Part shown: in pieces, positions 44,340 through 52,617 of the stretch
Layout of the letters: every line of letters begins with the position of its first letter
Numbering within the stretch: the stretch's first letter is position 1
Origin: Dehalogenimonas formicexedens
Lineage (GTDB): Bacteria; Chloroflexota; Dehalococcoidia; Dehalococcoidales; Dehalococcoidaceae
NCBI RefSeq assembly: GCF_001953175.1
Contig: NZ_CP018258.1
Coordinates: forward strand, 896,210 to 960,209
Direction of reading: 5' to 3'
Length of the DNA stretch: 64,000 nucleotides
Notes under the pieces: model-generated
What the model was told of the DNA's origin: nothing
The model's database searches: none
What the model saw: the letters and a program-made list of their open reading frames with translations, nothing else
Position numbers and translations under genes: made by a program

Positions 44340-45159
44340 CACAGTCTCCGAACTTCGAACGTACAGGAGTAGCCTTTCCGGTTCCGTCGGCTTCGTTCCG
44401 ACAATGGGTTTTCTTCACGAAGGGCATCTTTCTCTGGTGCGTCGATCAACATCGGATTGCGATCATTCCATTGTCAGCATCTTCGTAAACCCCACCCAGT
44501 TCGGTCCAAATGAAGACTTCAATTCGTATCCCCGAGACATCGATCGAGACCTAGCGATGCTGGAAGCTGCCGGCGCTGATGCCGTGTTTCTCCCCGCTGC
44601 CGAAGAAATGTACCCACCTGGCGCAGATACGTTTGTCGTTCCCGGCAAAATCGCCGAAAGACTTGAAGGCGCTGTCCGCCCCGGCCACTTCAAAGGTGTG
44701 GCCACGATTGTTCTAAAACTCTTCAACCTTGTTCGAGCCCAGAAGGCATACTTTGGGCAGAAGGATGCCCAACAGGTAGCAGTTTTGAGAAAAATGGTGG
44801 CTGACCTGAATGTCCCGGTTGAACTGCTCGTGATGCCCATCGTCCGGGAAAGCGACGGACTGGCAATGAGCAGCCGGAATACCTACCTTAACGAGGATGA
44901 ACGACAGGCCGCGACAATATTGTATCAATCACTGAAGATGGCTGAAAGCCTCATCGAAAGCGGCGAAAAACACGCCGAAACAGTTAAACAGAAAATGGCG
45001 GAATTTATCTCGAACGAGAAACTTGCCTGTACTGATTATATCAGTATTTCCGACGGAGATAGCCTGGCAGAGCAGACTATAATTACAAGACCGGCTTTGA
45101 TCTCGCTCGCCGTGAGGTTTGGACGGACTCGGCTGATAGATAATCTGATATTGGTGTAA
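44326..45159 (+). CDS. panC: Pantothenate synthetase
   Basis: A 277-residue ligase joining pantoate and beta-alanine with ATP. It shows VPTMGFLHEGHLSLVR (HIGH-like motif), FVNPTQFGPNEDFNSYPRD, HFKGVATIVLKLFNLV, the FGQKDAQQ motif and MSSRNTYL. Full length. It ends the operon, with the converging tRNA cluster downstream. Confidence 0.97.
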   Translation: MKLLNTVSELRTYRSSLSGSVGFVPTMGFLHEGHLSLVRRSTSDCDHSIVSIFVNPTQFGPNEDFNSYPRDIDRDLAMLEAAGADAVFLPAAEEMYPPGADTFVVPGKIAERLEGAVRPGHFKGVATIVLKLFNLVRAQKAYFGQKDAQQVAVLRKMVADLNVPVELLVMPIVRESDGLAMSSRNTYLNEDERQAATILYQSLKMAESLIESGEKHAETVKQKMAEFISNEKLACTDYISISDGDSLAEQTIITRPALISLAVRFGRTRLIDNLILV

Positions 45160-45208
45160 TTGAATGGAGCCTATCGGAGATATTCGATAGGACGTCTGAT
45201 AATAAAAT

Positions 45209-45283
45209 TGGCTCCCGAGGAAGGATTCGAACCTTCGACCAATCGGTTAACAGCCGACCGCTCTACCACTGAGCTACTCGGGA
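45209..45283 (-). tRNA. tRNA-Asn (GTT)
   Basis: On the minus strand: acceptor TCCCGAG pairs with CTCGGGA, D arm GCTCAGTGGTAGAGC, anticodon loop CTGTTAA (GTT), T loop TTCGAAT, discriminator G, and CCA encoded. Confidence 0.96.
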
Positions 45284-45292
45284 GCGAGTATT

Positions 45293-45366
45293 TGGCTGCC
45301 GAGCCAGGGTTCGAACCTGGGCAAAAGGATTCAAAGTCCTCCGTGCTACCACTACACAACTCGGCA
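45293..45366 (-). tRNA. tRNA-Gln (TTG)
   Basis: On the minus strand: acceptor TGCCGAG with CTCGGCA, anticodon loop CTTTGAA (TTG), T loop TTCGAAC, discriminator G and encoded CCA. The U34 anticodon is a substrate class for MnmA (gene at 26480). Confidence 0.95.
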
Positions 45367-45390
45367 ATTGGCTTTCGCAGCCTCAAAAGC

Positions 45391-45478
45391 TGGTGCCGAA
45401 GGTCGGACTCGAACCGACACAGGAGTTGCCCCCTAGCAGTTTTTGAGACTGCCGCGTCTACCATTCCGCCACTCCGGC
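45391..45478 (-). tRNA. tRNA-Leu (CAA)
   Basis: On the minus strand: acceptor GCCGGAG with CTTCGGC, anticodon loop CTCAAAA (CAA), a long variable arm typical of Leu tRNA, T loop TTCGAGT, discriminator A and encoded CCA. Confidence 0.95.
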
Positions 45479-45507
45479 GTAAAGCCGAATGCTATTAAAG
45501 AACAAAG

Positions 45508-45580
<73 letters not shown>

Positions 45581-45596
45581 GCAGACAACGAAAGAT

Positions 45597-45625
45597 ATTG
45601 TAGCCGTTCTGCGTAGGTGGGTCAA
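45597..45625 (-). promoter_or_regulatory. Promoter of the four-tRNA cluster
   Basis: On the minus strand TTGACC (45620-45625), a 17-base spacer, then TACAAT (45597-45602), 16 bases upstream of tRNA-Phe. Confidence 0.75.
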
Positions 45626-45657
45626 GCGATTGAACTTGTCCAGAGCGTGTTTCAGGT

Positions 45658-46257
45658 TTAGAACTGTATAACGCCGTACTGTGAAAAGGTAACCAGCAAG
45701 ATCACAGTGGAAAGAGCCGAACCCGCGGCTACCTGCCACAAGGTATGCTGGGCCAGATTCAGCCTGGCCCACCAGATTGCCGGCAGCAAAATTAACGAGA
45801 ACGCCGCCCACCAGCCGAACAGAACGAATAGCAGGGTTACGAAGGCAGCCATGGTCGAAGAATGGACCGATATCTTCCACCAAAGATTGATGAAAGCCAG
45901 GCAAACGACCGATGCCAACCCGGCTACCAGGCCGGCAATCAGGATCGTCGGCGCGTTCAACAGGTTTAAGATCCAGATCGTCAAAACGTCGAAAAACAGG
46001 CCGACGACATAAACCCGGTGACGCTGGTGCCTGCGGTTGGAGAAAAGGGAATCCATGCGCCCCGTCTTAACCATGTATAGCGATATTAGCAATACCGGTA
46101 GGATCACAAGACCCGTCGCCAGGAGAAACCAGCCAAAACCCTCAGCGGCTGTGGCGGAATCGTCGAAAGCGAGCAAGGCGGTCATGAGAATGCCCAATAC
46201 CAGGGGGCTTAGACCATTTGAAATCAGATGTGCAATTCGGGTTCGCAAACTATTCAC
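45658..46257 (-). CDS. PAP2-like membrane phosphatase family protein
   Basis: A 199-residue protein with about six membrane helices. The C-terminal half carries a PAP2-like pair: WWKISVHSSTMAAF (His-Ser) and WWARLNLAQHTLWQVAAGSALS (Arg..His..G), spaced by a helix as in phosphatidic acid phosphatases. The first PAP2 motif (K......RP) is only partly matched by NLWWK. It could be a lipid phosphatase or a divergent relative. Distinct from its neighbours in function. Confidence 0.7.
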   Translation of the reverse strand: MNSLRTRIAHLISNGLSPLVLGILMTALLAFDDSATAAEGFGWFLLATGLVILPVLLISLYMVKTGRMDSLFSNRRHQRHRVYVVGLFFDVLTIWILNLLNAPTILIAGLVAGLASVVCLAFINLWWKISVHSSTMAAFVTLLFVLFGWWAAFSLILLPAIWWARLNLAQHTLWQVAAGSALSTVILLVTFSQYGVIQF

Positions 46258-46281
46258 GCCTGCTCATAAAAGAATTCGCCA

Positions 46282-46290
46282 ATTATAGCA
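46282..46290 (-). promoter_or_regulatory. Extended -10 for the PAP2-like gene
   Basis: TGCTATAAT on the minus strand with TATAAT at 46282-46287, about 24 bases upstream of the start. Confidence 0.5.
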
Positions 46291-46308
46291 CACCGAACAA
46301 TAAATCTA

Positions 46309-46337
46309 TTGACAAACGTTGTACCCGGTATTACAGT
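46309..46337 (+). promoter_or_regulatory. Candidate promoter of the second ABC-2 exporter
   Basis: TTGACA (46309-46314), 17-base spacer, TACAGT (46332-46337). The ATG at 46352 follows 14 bases later with no ribosome site between, so the leader would be very short. Confidence 0.5.
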
Positions 46338-46351
46338 GACACCCAATAACC

Positions 46352-47098
46352 ATGATAGCCAGTGACGCCGTTTCCATCTTTGACGTAAGCTTCAAGTACG
46401 GCCACCTCACCGTAATTGACCATTTGTCTTTGAAAATCCCACAGGGGCAGGCCTTCGGCTTGCTTGGACCCAACGGAGCCGGTAAGACCACCCTTATAAG
46501 ACTCATGGCCGGTCTGCTACAGCCTGATGAGGGCTCGATTCAGGTACTGAACGAACCTCTCACCCGTAAGAGATCATCCATTATCGGCTACATGCCCCAA
46601 ACCCCTTCGGTGTATCAGGAGCTGAGTGTGCGGCAGAACGTGGAATTTTTCGCCAAAATCTACGGCATGGCCGCGGGGTCAAAGCGGAAGACACGCGTCG
46701 AAGAGGTCATCAAAATTGTCGACCTTTGGCCCAAAAGAGATACCAGTGCCCACGAGCTTTCCGGTGGCATGCGGCAGCGTTTGAGCCTGGCTTGCGCCAT
46801 CGTTCACAACCCGAGCATCATCTTTCTCGACGAACCGACGGTTGGATTGGATCCTGAGCTCCGCGTCCATTTCTGGGATTATTTCCGGAAACTTACCGCC
46901 GCAGGCCACACCCTGATAATTTCCAGCCATACCATGGACGACGCTACTCATTGCGATTGCCTGGTTTTCCTGCGCGAAGGGAAAGTTATCGCCCGCGGAT
47001 CCCCATCCGAATTAAAAGAAGCCGTCGGCGATCCTGAAGCCTCTCTGGAAGATGCATTCCTGTATTTTATCCGTAAAGGTGCGAATGAAAATGCCTAA
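46352..47098 (+). CDS. ABC-2 type exporter, ATP-binding protein
   Basis: A 248-residue ATPase: Walker A GPNGAGKTTLIR, signature ELSGGMRQRLSLACAI, Walker B IIFLDEPTVGLD, His switch ISSHTMDDATHCD. It lacks the longer C-terminal extension of the ATPase at 38131. It pairs with the permease that overlaps its 3' end. Substrate unknown. Confidence 0.94.
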   Translation: MIASDAVSIFDVSFKYGHLTVIDHLSLKIPQGQAFGLLGPNGAGKTTLIRLMAGLLQPDEGSIQVLNEPLTRKRSSIIGYMPQTPSVYQELSVRQNVEFFAKIYGMAAGSKRKTRVEEVIKIVDLWPKRDTSAHELSGGMRQRLSLACAIVHNPSIIFLDEPTVGLDPELRVHFWDYFRKLTAAGHTLIISSHTMDDATHCDCLVFLREGKVIARGSPSELKEAVGDPEASLEDAFLYFIRKGANENA

Positions 47099-47828
47099 AC
47101 TGGCATTTGCTATCTCACAACGTGTGATTACTCAATTACGCCGCGATCATCGCACACTCGGGCTGATCATCGTAGTTCCGGTGGTAGTCATGACACTCAT
47201 CGGATTCAGCATGCCCAACCGAAACGCTCAACTTGAAATCACCGCTCCGGCGCTGATCGCCATGATGGCCCTTTTCTTCAGTTTTTTGCTCACGGGAATC
47301 AGCTTCCTGCGTGAACGTTCCCAGGGCACCATGGAAAGACTGATGGTATCGCCTGTTTCGAGAACGGATATCGTCCTGGGGTATCTCTTGGGTTTCATGA
47401 TCTTCGCCCTGGTTCAGACGTTGATCATCTTTTTCTTCACGGTATGGGTATTCAATGTTCCTTACAAAGGGGCGCTCTGGGAAATCCTGGTGTTCCAAAC
47501 CGCCATCGTTGTCGGCTCGGTAACGCTGGGCATATTCATCTCGACGTTCGCCAAAAACGAGTTCCAGATGGTCCAATTCATCCCGCTGATCATCGTACCC
47601 CAGGTCTTCCTGGCCGGCGTCCTTTGGCCGGTCGAGCAAATGAACGGTTTCCTCCAGGGCGTCTCCAAGTTTCTTCCGCTGACCTACGCCGTCGAAGGCC
47701 TCCGCGGCATCATGCGGCAGGGAGAATCGCTGGGTGGCGTTGGGAGCGATCTGCTGTTTCTCCTGGGATTCGCTGTAGTGACTTCCGCCCTGGCTGCCTT
47801 AACACTGCGCCGCCGGGCAAGCGGCTGA
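47085..47828 (+). CDS. ABC-2 type exporter, permease
   Basis: A 247-residue protein from the ATG at 47085 (MKMPKLAFAISQRVI), preferred because AAAGGTG precedes it; an upstream frame start at 47052 has none. Six membrane helices with the ABC-2 signature (FIPLIIVPQVFLAGVLWPVEQM) and a short RERSQGTMERLMVSPVSRTDI cytoplasmic elbow, common in multidrug-type ABC-2 permeases. It overlaps the ATPase gene by 14 bases. Confidence 0.93.
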   Translation: MKMPKLAFAISQRVITQLRRDHRTLGLIIVVPVVVMTLIGFSMPNRNAQLEITAPALIAMMALFFSFLLTGISFLRERSQGTMERLMVSPVSRTDIVLGYLLGFMIFALVQTLIIFFFTVWVFNVPYKGALWEILVFQTAIVVGSVTLGIFISTFAKNEFQMVQFIPLIIVPQVFLAGVLWPVEQMNGFLQGVSKFLPLTYAVEGLRGIMRQGESLGGVGSDLLFLLGFAVVTSALAALTLRRRASG

Positions 47829-47966
47829 CGTTTCCAAAGAATTTGGCTCAGCCTGCGACATTTGATTACCAAACACTCGTTGACACCTTTTTGGGAGCGA
47901 CTTATTATAGTCCGGGTTTAACCCGCGACGTGTTTTCAGGTTCCTGGATTCAACGCTGGGAAGGAT

Positions 47967-49127
47967 ATGCAGGACCCGTCTTCGTTCACCCAGGCAATGA
48001 GATTCGGCGGCAGATTGAGGTTTTACCTGAATCTGTACCGGGCGCTGGCTTTGGTTATCGCGGGCAGCCAACTAAGCGTCAACGGCGTTGTGTCGCCGTT
48101 ACCTGTGGGTGTTATCTTTTGGGGGGTTACCGGTTACACTTTTTTTAAATTCCTCACCCCCGCATCTCCCAAACGATACATCACAGGCCAACTGCTGCTT
48201 GCCCTTGATCTCGTGTTCTCCGGCTTTTTGATCTGGCTTACCGGTGGCGTCAGCAGCCCCTTCCTCCTCTATACGTTATCCCCCGTCCTGACAGCCTCGC
48301 TGTTTTATTCTTCATATTTGGCGATGACGGTTGGCGTTGCTTCAATTCTGGATGTTTTGCTCGCCCAACTGGTGGCGCCGGTTGAAAGCGCCAGTTTTGA
48401 CGCCACGGAAATCAGCTACTTTTTGATATATATCGCAGCGGTAAGCCTTGCTGCTTCCTTGCCTTACCTGGTCAATATCAACCTTCAGCAGCGCCTGGAA
48501 AAAGAATTTGTGACCGAAGAAAGGCAGAGGTTATCGCGTGAAATCCATGACGGCACCGTACAGACCCTTTCAGCGATCAACTGGCAGGTACAGATTATCG
48601 AACGGGAACTGAACCGCCGCGGCATCGAGATGCAGGAGGTAGATAAACTTCTGCGGCTCGTCGAGGAATCAAGGATCGAAGCCCTGGAATCATTGGAGTT
48701 GCTGCGTAAGTATTCCGGCGCCGGGCAGATGATGTCGCACCTCAAGAATTACCTCCATCACTTGAAACAGGATGCCGGAATCAATTACAGCATCAACCTG
48801 CCTGAGGCGGAGCCATCACTACCGCCGCAGATCGAACTGCAGGTTTTACGTATCTGCCAGGAAGCTATGAACAATATCCGGAAACATGCCGAGGCTAAGA
48901 ACATACACTTCGAGATGGTGCGGCGAGACGAGCACCTTCGGGTGTCCATTCAAGATGATGGCAAGGGATTCGATTCCGGCCAGTATTATCACGGGCAGTC
49001 ACGGCACGGTCACGGTCTCAACGTGATGAAAGAACGCGCTATTTCAGCGGGCGGCGTTCTCAAGATCAACAGTGTGCCGGGGAAAGGCACGATTTTGACC
49101 ATCGATATTCCATTGGAGAGGAGATAG
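47967..49127 (+). CDS. Sensor histidine kinase, NarX/DesK (HisKA_3) type
   Basis: A 386-residue kinase with about six membrane helices in residues ~15-175. The HisKA_3 box is ERQRLSREIHDGTVQTLSAI (His in EIHDG), followed by HATPase motifs QEAMNNIRKHAEA and IQDDGKGFD, HGLNVMKERA. There is no large external loop, so it may sense a membrane-linked signal. The response regulator gene starts 2 bases downstream. Confidence 0.94.
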   Translation: MQDPSSFTQAMRFGGRLRFYLNLYRALALVIAGSQLSVNGVVSPLPVGVIFWGVTGYTFFKFLTPASPKRYITGQLLLALDLVFSGFLIWLTGGVSSPFLLYTLSPVLTASLFYSSYLAMTVGVASILDVLLAQLVAPVESASFDATEISYFLIYIAAVSLAASLPYLVNINLQQRLEKEFVTEERQRLSREIHDGTVQTLSAINWQVQIIERELNRRGIEMQEVDKLLRLVEESRIEALESLELLRKYSGAGQMMSHLKNYLHHLKQDAGINYSINLPEAEPSLPPQIELQVLRICQEAMNNIRKHAEAKNIHFEMVRRDEHLRVSIQDDGKGFDSGQYYHGQSRHGHGLNVMKERAISAGGVLKINSVPGKGTILTIDIPLERR

Positions 49128-49129
49128 TC

Positions 49130-49777
49130 ATGGCTGAAAATACTCGTATACTTATCGTCGATGACCACGCGATTGTCCGAAGCGGGCTTACTTCTATCCT
49201 GGCCGGCGAGGATAAGATGCATATCATCGGCGAAGCCGCCGATGGAAACGAAGCCATCACTAAAGCTACCGCCCTGCAACCGGATGTCATTCTGCTGGAT
49301 ATCCTGATGCCCCGCTGTACCGGTCTTGAAGCGTTGCCGGTAATCAGGGAAAAAGCGCCCGCCGCCAGGATACTCATGCTTACCGTTTCCGCCGAGGAAA
49401 AAGACCTGTTCACCGCCCTTAAATACGGCGCCCAAGGCTACCTCCTTAAAGGATCCGGAATCACGGAAGTCGTCTCGGCTATCAGGCGGGTGGCCAGTGG
49501 GGAGGTCATTCTTTCGCCGCAGATGGCGGGATCGCTGGTCTCGGAATTTCGTCAGCGTCAGGCTAACAAAGAAGATATCGACCTTTCTCCGCGTGAAATG
49601 GAAGTCTTGAAACTTGTAGGCGATGGCCTGACCAACTCGGAAATTGCTGAGAAAATGTTTTTGGGAGAAAGCACCGTCCGCACTTACCTGTCCCGGCTCC
49701 TGGACAAACTCCAGCTTAGGAACAGGGCAGCCGCCGTTGCGTATGCCACCAGGCGGGGACTGTCTTCAAACAAATAA
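49130..49777 (+). CDS. NarL/LuxR-type response regulator
   Basis: A 215-residue regulator with a conventional receiver (IVDDHAIVR, phosphoacceptor Asp in VILLDILMPRCTG, Lys in YLLKGSG) and a LuxR helix-turn-helix (LSPREMEVLKLVGDGLTNSEI, FLGESTVRTYLSRLLDKL). GGAGAGGAGATAG precedes the ATG. It is the partner of the upstream kinase. Its intact phosphorylation site contrasts with the regulator at 8452. Confidence 0.95.
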   Translation: MAENTRILIVDDHAIVRSGLTSILAGEDKMHIIGEAADGNEAITKATALQPDVILLDILMPRCTGLEALPVIREKAPAARILMLTVSAEEKDLFTALKYGAQGYLLKGSGITEVVSAIRRVASGEVILSPQMAGSLVSEFRQRQANKEDIDLSPREMEVLKLVGDGLTNSEIAEKMFLGESTVRTYLSRLLDKLQLRNRAAAVAYATRRGLSSNK

Positions 49778-49825
49778 AATGTCCCGATTCGATTGATCGA
49801 GATCCGGGACAAACAAGTTCGAAAA

Positions 49826-49900
49826 TGGAGCGGGCGACGGGATTCGAACCCGCGACAACCTGCTTGGAAGGCAGGAACTCTACCACTGAGTTACACCCGC
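49826..49900 (-). tRNA. tRNA-Gly (TCC)
   Basis: On the minus strand: acceptor GCGGGTG with CGCCCGC, anticodon loop CTTCCAA (TCC), T loop TTCGAAT, discriminator T and encoded CCA. Confidence 0.95.
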
Positions 49901-49912
49901 AATACAAGGCAA

Positions 49913-49941
49913 TTTTAACCTTGAGCGGCCGCGTTTGTAAA
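49913..49941 (-). promoter_or_regulatory. Promoter of tRNA-Gly
   Basis: On the minus strand TTTACA (49936-49941), 17-base spacer, TTAAAA (49913-49918), 12 bases before the mature 5' end. Confidence 0.6.
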
Positions 49942-49989
49942 GCGCCCGCCGGCATCTAACTTCCAATATGGTTTCCCGGCATCCCAGTT

Positions 49990-49997
49990 GCTATAAT
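49990..49997 (+). promoter_or_regulatory. Extended -10 promoter for cobQ
   Basis: TGCTATAAT (TATAAT 49992-49997); the ATG follows after 20 bases containing TGGAGGAC as ribosome site. Confidence 0.6.
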
Positions 49998-50017
49998 CTG
50001 CGTGCCTGGAGGACATT

Positions 50018-51544
50018 ATGCCCAACGACAAACAAGCAAAAGTTATCATGGTGCAGGGAACATCTTCCAACGTTGGCAAGAGCGTGTTAGTGGCTGCCCT
50101 CTGCAGAATTTTCAAACAAGACGGCTATAAAGTAGCGCCCTTCAAAGCACAAAACATGGCCCTCAACGCCTTTGTTACGCCTGAGGGCGGTGAGATAGGC
50201 CGGGCTCAAGCGATGCAGGCCGAAGCATCTGAAATCGCCCCCAGTATCCACATGAATCCGGTTCTGCTGAAACCTGAAGCCAATTCGCGTGCCCAGATAA
50301 TAGTGCACGGCAAGGTTTTCGACACCTCCTCTGCCAGAGACTACTACAACTACACCATGATGCTCCTTGAGAAAGTGAAGGAGTCGCTGGAATATCTCAG
50401 ATCGCGGAATGACATTGTAGTCATCGAAGGGGCCGGTTCCCCGGCAGAGATCAACCTGAAAGCCCGTGAAATCGCTAACATGCGCATCGCCAAGCTGGCG
50501 AAGTCACCTGTGCTGCTTGCCGGAGATATCGACCGCGGCGGCGTTTACGCTTTCCTCGTCGGAACTCTCGAACTGCTCGATGAGAGCGAACGGAAATTGG
50601 TAAAGGGTTTCATCATCAATAAATTCCGGGGCGATGTCAGCCTGATCAAGGATGCCAACGACTTCCTGGAAGAACGAACTAAATTGCCTGTTCTCGGAGT
50701 GGTTCCTTACTACCGGGATATCCTGCTTGCCCAGGAAGATTCCGTATATCTCGACGAGCGCCGCAATGCCGCTTCCAACGCCGACCTCGATATCGCCATC
50801 ATCCGCAGTCCCAGGATATCCAACTACGATGATTTTGATCCGCTTGAGGAGGACGGAGCCAACCTGCGGTTTATCTGCCGTCCCGAAGAAATGGGAAACC
50901 CCGACCTCATTATCATTCCGGGTTCCAAAACCACGGTCCCCGACCTTTTAGCCATCCGAGAATCAGGCGTCGCTGATGCCATTGTCAACAAAGCCAGATC
51001 AGGCACACCGGTGTTCGGCGCCTGCGGCGGCTACCAGATGCTGGGGAACTTGATCCACGATCCTGACCATGTCGAATCGGATAACGATAGGGTGCAGGGC
51101 CTTGGCCTGATAGACGCGGAAACGACTTTTGTCAGCGAGAAAGCGACCACCCAGGTGAAAGGCATCGTCACCGGCGGCAGCGGGTTGCTGGAGGGCTTGA
51201 AAGGTGAAATCCTGACCGGTTATGAGATCCACATGGGCCGGACAGAAAGCCGTGTGCGCCCGTTCCAGATCACAGAAACCCAGGACGGACCGGCATTTTA
51301 TGCTGACGGCAGCGCCAACGAAAATGGCACGGTTATCGGTAGCTACATCCACGGGATCTTTCAGAGCCACGGCTTCAGGCGGGGTTTGTTGAACAATCTG
51401 CGCCGCCGGAAAGGTCTGCCGGAACGGATATACGATGCTCCTCTGGACAAGGAAAAGCATTATGACGCCCTGGCTGATCTGGTGCGAAGTTCGCTGGACA
51501 TGAAAACCGTCTACAGGATTATCGATGAAGGCGTCGAGGCGTGA
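50018..51544 (+). CDS. cobQ: Cobyric acid synthase
   Basis: A 508-residue enzyme that amidates four side chains of adenosylcobyrinic acid a,c-diamide in cobamide synthesis. The N-terminal dethiobiotin-synthetase-like ATPase has VQGTSSNVGKSVLVAALCRI, KAQNMALN and IEGAGSPAEINL. The C-terminal glutaminase has the nucleophile Cys in FGACGGYQMLG and the His in SYIHGIFQS. Cobamides are the cofactor of reductive dehalogenases in this clade, although none is encoded here. It overlaps the next gene by four bases. Confidence 0.96.
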   Translation: MPNDKQAKVIMVQGTSSNVGKSVLVAALCRIFKQDGYKVAPFKAQNMALNAFVTPEGGEIGRAQAMQAEASEIAPSIHMNPVLLKPEANSRAQIIVHGKVFDTSSARDYYNYTMMLLEKVKESLEYLRSRNDIVVIEGAGSPAEINLKAREIANMRIAKLAKSPVLLAGDIDRGGVYAFLVGTLELLDESERKLVKGFIINKFRGDVSLIKDANDFLEERTKLPVLGVVPYYRDILLAQEDSVYLDERRNAASNADLDIAIIRSPRISNYDDFDPLEEDGANLRFICRPEEMGNPDLIIIPGSKTTVPDLLAIRESGVADAIVNKARSGTPVFGACGGYQMLGNLIHDPDHVESDNDRVQGLGLIDAETTFVSEKATTQVKGIVTGGSGLLEGLKGEILTGYEIHMGRTESRVRPFQITETQDGPAFYADGSANENGTVIGSYIHGIFQSHGFRRGLLNNLRRRKGLPERIYDAPLDKEKHYDALADLVRSSLDMKTVYRIIDEGVEA

Positions 51545-51954
51545 GCAAGGAAAATATCCAGAGGATGCGCCAGGCAAGTATTGGTGAGCCCGCCTGGCAG
51601 TTGCTCGGGATAAGGCTGGAAGCCATCGAGGATGGATTTGCCAGGGTCAATCTCACGGTCAGGCCGGACTTCCTGAATTTTGTGGGCACGGTTCATGGCG
51701 GAATCATTGCGACCCTGGCTGACTCGGCTTTCGGTTATGCGCTGAATTCGTTATATTTTCCGACAGTGGCCAGCCAGTTCAATATCCATTTCCTTAACCC
51801 GGCGAATCTTGGCGATGAATTGGAAGCCGAATGCCGGGTAGTTAAAGCCGGGAAACGCACTGTGATGGCTGAAATAACGGTATCGACAACATCTGGTAAA
51901 ATCATCGCCAAAGCAACGGGCACAGGAATACCCTTGGAAAGGCAGCAGGAATAG
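51541..51954 (+). CDS. PaaI-type hotdog thioesterase
   Basis: A 137-residue hotdog-fold protein of the PaaI/YbgC-related group, with FVGTVHGGIIATLADSAFGYALN as its core signature and the matching SQFNIHFLNPANLGDELEAEC strand. Such enzymes hydrolyse aryl- or acyl-CoA thioesters. GTG start overlapping cobQ (GTGA). Its possible links are the acyl-CoA ligases at 53459 and beyond, 1.5 kb away on the other strand. Confidence 0.9.
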   Translation: MSKENIQRMRQASIGEPAWQLLGIRLEAIEDGFARVNLTVRPDFLNFVGTVHGGIIATLADSAFGYALNSLYFPTVASQFNIHFLNPANLGDELEAECRVVKAGKRTVMAEITVSTTSGKIIAKATGTGIPLERQQE

Positions 51955-52194
51955 TTATTGTTTCCTGATCAAAGACCATAGAGCCGAAACGGTTAATAAG
52001 AAACCGGTGACCACTAACACCGATGTCGCCGCCCATTGGGTTATTGTCGTAGAGTAGCCGATCGCCAGCCCTCCCAGCGCCAAACCAAAAACCAGCAGCC
52101 CGCCGATAAGCTGAGAAATACCCTTTTCAATAGATTCAGGATATTGGGCCGCGGCAACTTTAATCTGTTCTCGCCTGATCGATGTGTCCGCCAT
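51955..52194 (-). CDS. Small two-helix membrane protein
   Basis: A 79-residue protein with a charged N-terminal tail (MADTSIRREQIKVAA) and two membrane helices (about 27-47 and 52-74). It ends directly against the convergent thioesterase gene and has GGGGAGAATTCC upstream of its ATG. No family recognised. Confidence 0.65.
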   Translation of the reverse strand: MADTSIRREQIKVAAAQYPESIEKGISQLIGGLLVFGLALGGLAIGYSTTITQWAATSVLVVTGFLLTVSALWSLIRKQ

Positions 52195-52313
52195 AGGAAT
52201 TCTCCCCGAAAAAGTGTTTCTAATAATAGAAACGTTTTTAGAGGCAAAATGTTAGTTATGTCAAAGACAACGTTCATACGAAAATGGGAGAATATTCCCA
52301 GGTATGCCCCTGT

Positions 52314-52321
52314 GCTATAAT
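52314..52321 (+). promoter_or_regulatory. Extended -10 promoter for the 86-residue protein gene
   Basis: TGCTATAAT with TATAAT at 52316-52321, 9 bases before the ATG at 52331 and no ribosome site between. Confidence 0.55.
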
Positions 52322-52330
52322 ACCTGCACT

Positions 52331-52591
52331 ATGCAAAAGCCGGACTGGCAGTTAACAGCCACCACGATCAAATGCGATATCGTCAGCGATGAAGTGACCA
52401 TCATGGTTTACCCTGACGGGACCGCAAAATGCGCCAGTTTCTTGAAATATGGCGCAACAGATAAAAAAAACCTGGCTAATCTCGAAAGACGGGCCAGGAA
52501 GCTCGGGATTACCACCAGGTGCGAAGGCCCGCAGTGCAGGAGCGTCACCGAATACCGCGATAAAATTATGGCTGAGGAAGCCGTAAAGTAA
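52331..52591 (+). CDS. Conserved-looking small soluble protein
   Basis: An 86-residue protein from the ATG at 52331 (MQKPDWQLTATTIKC). Two-part layout: a strand-rich first half with CDIVSDEVTIMVYPDGTAKC and a helical second half ending ITTRCEGPQCRSVTEYRDKI. Four cysteines (two in CEGPQC) could bind metal. Not recognised. It is flanked by its own promoter-like element. Confidence 0.65.
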   Translation: MQKPDWQLTATTIKCDIVSDEVTIMVYPDGTAKCASFLKYGATDKKNLANLERRARKLGITTRCEGPQCRSVTEYRDKIMAEEAVK

Positions 52592-52617
52592 TCCGCGTCA
52601 AAAATGGGAAACGCTTT

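Noticed and set aside
45160-45498. Plus-strand 112-codon frame (APEEGFEPSTNRL-like) over the tRNA cluster
   Set aside because: It is the antisense translation of tRNA genes, a well-known type of spurious protein annotation.
47444-48148. 234-codon plus-strand frame spanning the ABC permease end and kinase start
   Set aside because: Out of frame with two clear genes and contains no recognisable motif.
49716-49955. Minus-strand 79-codon frame over tRNA-Gly
   Set aside because: Translation of tRNA sequence; no ribosome site.
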